From positions 1 to 9,669 of the forward strand of contig JALVFC010000298.1 of the NCBI GenBank assembly GCA_027030285.1: a stretch of 9,669 nt of DNA, given 5' to 3'. The notes under the pieces were generated by a model that was not told the origin of the DNA, did no database searches, and saw nothing but the letters and a program-made list of their open reading frames with translations. Position numbers and translations under genes: made by a program. This document shows, piece by piece, positions 6,114-9,669 of the stretch (positions within the stretch are counted from its first letter, which is position 1; every line of letters begins with the position of its first letter). Source of the DNA: Thiotrichaceae bacterium. GTDB taxonomy: Bacteria; Pseudomonadota; Gammaproteobacteria; Thiotrichales; Thiotrichaceae.

Positions 6114-7067
6114 TTATGGCTTGTTGACTGGAGTCGGTAGTGCAGAGCGTATTGTAGCATGTGCCATCACAGGGTAATGATCTGAGTGCGCATACTGCGC
6201 CAAACGAGCATAACGGTCAATATGGAATGGCTTATTCAGCAAAATATAATCTATTTTTAATAAGGGGATAGGGGAAGGTATGTGGTCTGCTTCCGGGGTA
6301 GGGTAGGTAAATGCGATGGGCTGGGTTTTATACAGGTGCGCGCGTTGCAATATTCCGGAAAACATCGGCAGTATGTCGTTATGCGGCGTTGAATTAAAAT
6401 CACCACACAGAAGCTTGAGGGGTGACTGATCCGACTCAATATCCTGTTTGAGTTTTTCGAAGTAAAAGCGTTGAAAGTGTTTGCGTGTGAGTGATTTGGG
6501 TGAATGGATATTCCATACGCGGATTTTGTTGTTTCCAATGTCAATAGTTGCCTGCAAAAAGGGAATGGTTTTCTTTGGGGTGATCGGATGAGGCGATAAA
6601 ATCATCAGAGATTTCTTTTTGGAATAAATATGCTGATAGTTAAGTTTTGCTGCCTGTAATTGCTCGATAAAAAGATGATAGCGGGAAAAGGGGATTTCCT
6701 GCAGACAGACAATATCTGCCGGATATTGTTTGAGCAGGTGGGCGACTTGCTGGTATTGCCTGTTTCTTGAATTGACACTAAAGCTAAGAATACTTACTGG
6801 CACATCATAAGTATCCTGTTTGTCAGCAGCCAGCTTGCTTGAGATAAAAGGCTGCAAGTAATGAAAACTCACCCAGAGAAAAGCGGGTAGAAACCATAAG
6901 CCTTTTTGCTGCTGGTGAATGACCAGATAAACAAACAGGGCGGTTGTGGTGAGATAAAAAGCCAGGTAGGCAAAGTGTAAATAGCGTATACCGACCAGGC
7001 GGTCATCCAGCAACAACTCCAGTAACACAATCAGGTAAACAAGGACAATCAGCCAGCGTGTCAGCAT
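6114..7067 (-). CDS. Membrane-anchored endonuclease/exonuclease/phosphatase (EEP) fold protein
   Basis: This 317-residue protein has three N-terminal hydrophobic helices (about 5-20, 32-50, 57-75) and then an EEP domain (about 88-305). This arrangement resembles the YafD-like group (COG3021). The fold includes DNase I, APE1, sphingomyelinases and inositol phosphatases, so the substrate may be a nucleic acid or a phosphodiester or phosphomonoester lipid or sugar. Motifs present are LQE (E124), NIHSP (H188), GDFNSTP (D223, N225), KIDYIL (D273) and SDHYPV (D296, H297). The first motif is altered: ILSFSVNSRN has Ser97 where the family has Asn (as in the LSxNV pattern), with an Asn two residues later. 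The gene lies 13 bases after the Wzy-like gene and 36 before the acetyltransferase gene, so it is part of the block. A role in processing a lipid-linked or phosphorylated glycan intermediate is inference; which side of the membrane the domain faces is not determined. Confidence 0.85.
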   Translation of the reverse strand: MLTRWLIVLVYLIVLLELLLDDRLVGIRYLHFAYLAFYLTTTALFVYLVIHQQQKGLWFLPAFLWVSFHYLQPFISSKLAADKQDTYDVPVSILSFSVNSRNRQYQQVAHLLKQYPADIVCLQEIPFSRYHLFIEQLQAAKLNYQHIYSKKKSLMILSPHPITPKKTIPFLQATIDIGNNKIRVWNIHSPKSLTRKHFQRFYFEKLKQDIESDQSPLKLLCGDFNSTPHNDILPMFSGILQRAHLYKTQPIAFTYPTPEADHIPSPIPLLKIDYILLNKPFHIDRYARLAQYAHSDHYPVMAHATIRSALPTPVNKP

Positions 7068-7080
7068 GGTAGTCGCTTAC

Positions 7081-8376
7081 CTATTGAGTGGATTCCAGTG
7101 GATCCTTGTTTCTCTGGAATTGTCTTGAACGGGTAAGCCATTCCAGTTGTTGCATTTTCTGATTAAGTTGTGGGTGTTTTAGCCAGCCGATAGCACCCAG
7201 GGTAAAGAAAAACATCGGCTGTAGCTTGCCAAAATAATCCACCGTAAAGCCAATCAAAATCAGCGACAGAAATGACAGCACCCAGGCATTGGCCATCCAG
7301 CGATAGAGATGGTGCTGCTGGTGCAGGGTATTGAGTACATGAAAAACAAGATAGAGTGAGCAGAACAGCAGGAGTAAGCCTGCTGGAATACCGTGCTGCA
7401 TGGTGATCAATAACCAGAAACTGTCAATACTGTAATTCAGCCATTCAGGGCGAGACCATTGACTGATGCCAATACCGAGTAACGGGTTATCAAGCACATC
7501 ATCCATCGCATATTTCCACTGGAACATGCGGTAATAGCCCGTATTGGGGTTAAAGGTCAGATGCGAGACAAGTAGCGCAAAAAAACCCCGGTTGGAAATA
7601 ATATTAATCAGAAATGCAATTGACAGCGAAGAAAACAGAAAGGCAACCCAGAACCGCCTGGCACCCTTCCAGAAGTATGTCAAAAACGCAATCATGCCCT
7701 GAAACAAAGTGGATAACAAAGGTGCAGAAGAAAGCGTCAGTAACATTGACACAAGCAATGCAATTGTCGCCAGCAAATAGCGCGGACGAAAGGCAAAAAT
7801 AGTCAGCATAATCGCAAAGGGGAAGAAAATAGCTGTCAGCGTGCCATACAGAATCGGATGCACAAACAGGTTAGTGGCACGCATAATACCAGCGCGAATG
7901 TAGTAGTGGGTATACAGGCTAGGGTCAAGTGACTGATGTCCAGTGATTTTACTGGCCCACTCATGCAGCACGCGGTGGTGAGAAAAGCTTTCATATAGCG
8001 TAAACACTGCGCCGATTGCCAATAGACTGATAAAGGCGATATTAATCTGATAAAACCGCTTTGGTGTAGTAATAAAGGAGCGTGCAAGATAAAAAGAGCC
8101 CAGGACTTCAATAATAAAGATACCCGCTGATTCGATTCCTTTCTGCATGCCATGATTGCTAATAAGGCTGGCTGTCGCCAATAACGTAAATGTGAGTAAT
8201 AAAATATCGACAAGGTCTGCTTGTTGAATAATTTCCTTGATATTGAAGAGACTGTATATCAACACCAGCCCCAGCACGACACGGTAAGCTTCAAGGCGTA
8301 ATCCGCCTGCCAGATAGTAAAATTCAACAGGGATAAAAATGGAAATAACAAATAAAACGGCCAGTATTTTAATCAT
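7081..8376 (-). CDS. O-antigen polymerase (Wzy) / O-antigen ligase family protein
   Basis: This 431-residue polytopic inner-membrane protein has about 10-12 hydrophobic helices and short loops, except for a larger extracytoplasmic loop around 270-315. Features typical of the Wzy/WaaL superfamily are the Arg-rich stretch leading to IRAGIMRATNLFVHPILYGT (R161, R166, H173-P174) and the loop DNPLLGIGISQW (296-307) followed by SIDSFWL and the Gly-rich helix MQHGIPAG. Such proteins join lipid-linked units, either polymerising repeat units (Wzy) or transferring chains to an acceptor (WaaL). Sequence alone rarely separates the two; the neighbouring flippase and WcaJ-type gene favour a polymerase. The charged C-terminal tail (from about 400) is cytoplasmic-looking. 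The ATG has only a weak ribosome site (AAAGAT region). It is preceded by a 38-base gap after the flippase gene, so both are likely on one transcript. Confidence 0.85.
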   Translation of the reverse strand: MIKILAVLFVISIFIPVEFYYLAGGLRLEAYRVVLGLVLIYSLFNIKEIIQQADLVDILLLTFTLLATASLISNHGMQKGIESAGIFIIEVLGSFYLARSFITTPKRFYQINIAFISLLAIGAVFTLYESFSHHRVLHEWASKITGHQSLDPSLYTHYYIRAGIMRATNLFVHPILYGTLTAIFFPFAIMLTIFAFRPRYLLATIALLVSMLLTLSSAPLLSTLFQGMIAFLTYFWKGARRFWVAFLFSSLSIAFLINIISNRGFFALLVSHLTFNPNTGYYRMFQWKYAMDDVLDNPLLGIGISQWSRPEWLNYSIDSFWLLITMQHGIPAGLLLLFCSLYLVFHVLNTLHQQHHLYRWMANAWVLSFLSLILIGFTVDYFGKLQPMFFFTLGAIGWLKHPQLNQKMQQLEWLTRSRQFQRNKDPLESTQ

Positions 8377-8414
8377 ATTATTGTTAGGTATATCTTTAAG
8401 ATAAGGCGATGGAT

Positions 8415-9669
8415 TTATGTGGATTTGGTAGATTGGTAGTCTGCCAAAAGCTTCTGACGGTAGAAGAGTAGTATAATAAAGCCTGCAAGGAAACCATTTG
8501 CTAATAATGTAGCAATGGCAGCTCCCATCATACCGTGTTGCGGAATCAATAAATAATTCACCAGCAGGTTAATCAGCAGGGCAATGACCAGAATAATATT
8601 CAAATATTTCACACGCTCCTTGATAATAAACAAAAACGAGAAAGTGAGGCTGGTGGCACGAAACCATTGCGCCAGCAAAAGCACCAGTAATACACCATGT
8701 GCTTGCTGAAACTGTGGGCCAAATAACCATAGTGCTGGTTTTGCCAACACACTCATCATGATTGTTACCAGTAGCAAACCTGTTATGACTAAAACCGTTG
8801 ATTTCCAGAAAAAAGACACAAAGCGTTGCGGTTGATTTCGGCTAATGTTCAACAGGCGAGGGTAGATAGTGGCATCGAGTGCACCAAGGAAAAACAAACT
8901 CAGGAATGAGATTGCAGCGGCAGTTGAATACAGGCCCACCTCTTCATTGCTCAGAAAAGCACCTACCATGAGTGTATCTGACCACAGCATCAGAAAGGAG
9001 AAGATGGATACGGGAGCCAGTGGTAATGAACGCTGCAAAAGCTGTTTGAGTGTTGGGACATTGGCTTGTCTGGTTGCCTGCCGATGTGTCCAGGGAAGCA
9101 CAATCAGCATGGAGGCGATGCCAGCCAGCACCGTAGAAGCTGTATAAATATTCAGATAGAGCTGGTTGCTTGGGAAGTACCTCCAGAAAAGCAATATCAA
9201 CAGCATAAAACTGACGGCAGGCAATGCATTTTGTATCAGTGAGGAAGCTGATGACATGCGTAATGCCTTAAAATAAAAGGCATTGATAGTGACCAGGTTA
9301 AAAAAGAAGATGCCTATGCCAGCGATGATTAGATTGGTTAGCGTAATTTCACCAAAAAAAGTGTCTTTCAGCAACGGACTCACACCTGCCCAGGCAAGCA
9401 CGAAGAGCAGGGAAGTGAAAAACACAAGTAGATAACTGCGTGTTAGAAATTGCGCACCAAAAGCCTGCTGGTTTTTCTCCACACTGGCTATCTCCTTGAC
9501 CAGTAGCTGCTCCACACCAACTCGGCTAAACAGCGCCACACCGATCACCAATGTAATCAGCATTTTCAGGTCACCGTAATGCCCAAGTGTTAGAAGTCGT
9601 GCCACCAGAATTTGCAGACCAAGATTTAACCCCACGCCAGTAAAGCGTGCGATCACGGCAAAAACACTT
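8415..9669 (-). CDS. Wzx-type oligosaccharide flippase (MOP superfamily), 5' end outside window
   Basis: At least 417 residues are visible, and about 12 hydrophobic helices can be traced. The protein should flip undecaprenyl-linked repeat units from the cytoplasmic to the periplasmic side. Family marks are the N-terminal helix pair with ARLLTLGHYGDLKMLITL (the usual ARxLGxxxYG), VGVEQLLVKEIA, the central SLPLAPVSIFSFLMLWSDTLMVGAFLSNEEVGLYSTAAAI region, and a C-terminal helix bundle ending in YRQKLLADYQ. A GTG at 9656-9654 could look like a start, but the frame stays open to the window edge (S-V-F-A precede it) and the first helix would be cut short there. The true start is therefore probably a few codons beyond the edge. 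It is upstream of the Wzy-like gene in the block, the normal Wzx-Wzy pairing. Substrate cannot be told from sequence. Confidence 0.9.
   Translation of the reverse strand, partial: SVFAVIARFTGVGLNLGLQILVARLLTLGHYGDLKMLITLVIGVALFSRVGVEQLLVKEIASVEKNQQAFGAQFLTRSYLLVFFTSLLFVLAWAGVSPLLKDTFFGEITLTNLIIAGIGIFFFNLVTINAFYFKALRMSSASSLIQNALPAVSFMLLILLFWRYFPSNQLYLNIYTASTVLAGIASMLIVLPWTHRQATRQANVPTLKQLLQRSLPLAPVSIFSFLMLWSDTLMVGAFLSNEEVGLYSTAAAISFLSLFFLGALDATIYPRLLNISRNQPQRFVSFFWKSTVLVITGLLLVTIMMSVLAKPALWLFGPQFQQAHGVLLVLLLAQWFRATSLTFSFLFIIKERVKYLNIILVIALLINLLVNYLLIPQHGMMGAAIATLLANGFLAGFIILLFYRQKLLADYQSTKST

Noticed and set aside
7836..8213. Minus-strand reading frame of 125 codons in another frame of the polymerase-like gene
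   Set aside because: The real frame encodes a full-length polytopic membrane protein; this frame is a shadow with a Cys- and His-rich random composition.
8391..8403. 13-base palindrome TATCTT-T-AAGATA in the gap before the polymerase-like gene
   Set aside because: A 6-base arm palindrome is expected by chance about twice in a window of this size, the single-base centre cannot form an RNA loop, and no second copy was seen.
9654..9656. GTG as the start of the flippase gene
   Set aside because: The frame stays open to the window edge and the first membrane helix would lose its beginning; the start is more likely outside the window.

Overview
The window looks like the chromosome of a gammaproteobacterium with moderate G+C. 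I infer this from the CvpA tail on the left and the Wzx/Wzy-type surface polysaccharide genes on the right. The small gene after cvpA recalls sulfur-oxidising gammaproteobacteria of the Thiothrix kind, but that is an impression from memory and weakly held.

Layout: positions 1-752 carry two plus-strand genes, the 3' part of cvpA and a 133-residue protein of unknown function that starts inside the cvpA stop codon (ATGA overlap). They converge, across a 65-base gap with no clear terminator hairpin, on a block that fills the rest of the window on the minus strand.

In transcription order (right to left) the block encodes: a Wzx-type flippase (5' end beyond the window), a polytopic Wzy polymerase / O-antigen ligase-like protein, a membrane-anchored endonuclease/exonuclease/phosphatase (EEP) fold protein, a left-handed beta-helix acetyltransferase, a WbbL/rhamnosyltransferase-like GT2, a second GT2 with a C-terminal membrane helix, a WcaJ-type undecaprenyl-phosphate sugar-1-phosphate transferase, and an integral membrane acyltransferase of the OafA/acyltransferase-3 family. 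Together they make most of a Wzx/Wzy-dependent pathway. WcaJ loads the first sugar-phosphate on undecaprenyl phosphate, the two GT2 enzymes extend the unit, the two acyltransferases decorate it, the flippase exports it and the Wzy-like protein polymerises or ligates it. Chain-length control (Wzz), export and nucleotide-sugar synthesis genes are not seen here and may lie to the right.

The first five genes of the block are tightly packed (gaps of 38, 13, 36 and 9 bases), consistent with one transcript. The last three are separated by longer gaps (153, 203 and 140 bases), which may hold internal regulatory signals. No gene-free stretch reaches 300 bases. I see no RNA genes, insertion sequences, CRISPR arrays or phage genes. 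The least expected element is the EEP protein: its gene sits among glycan genes, and it has Ser where the family's first metal-associated Asn should be, while its other catalytic motifs look intact. Nothing here amounts to a clear new biological system; the locus is a fairly ordinary polysaccharide cluster with this one odd member.
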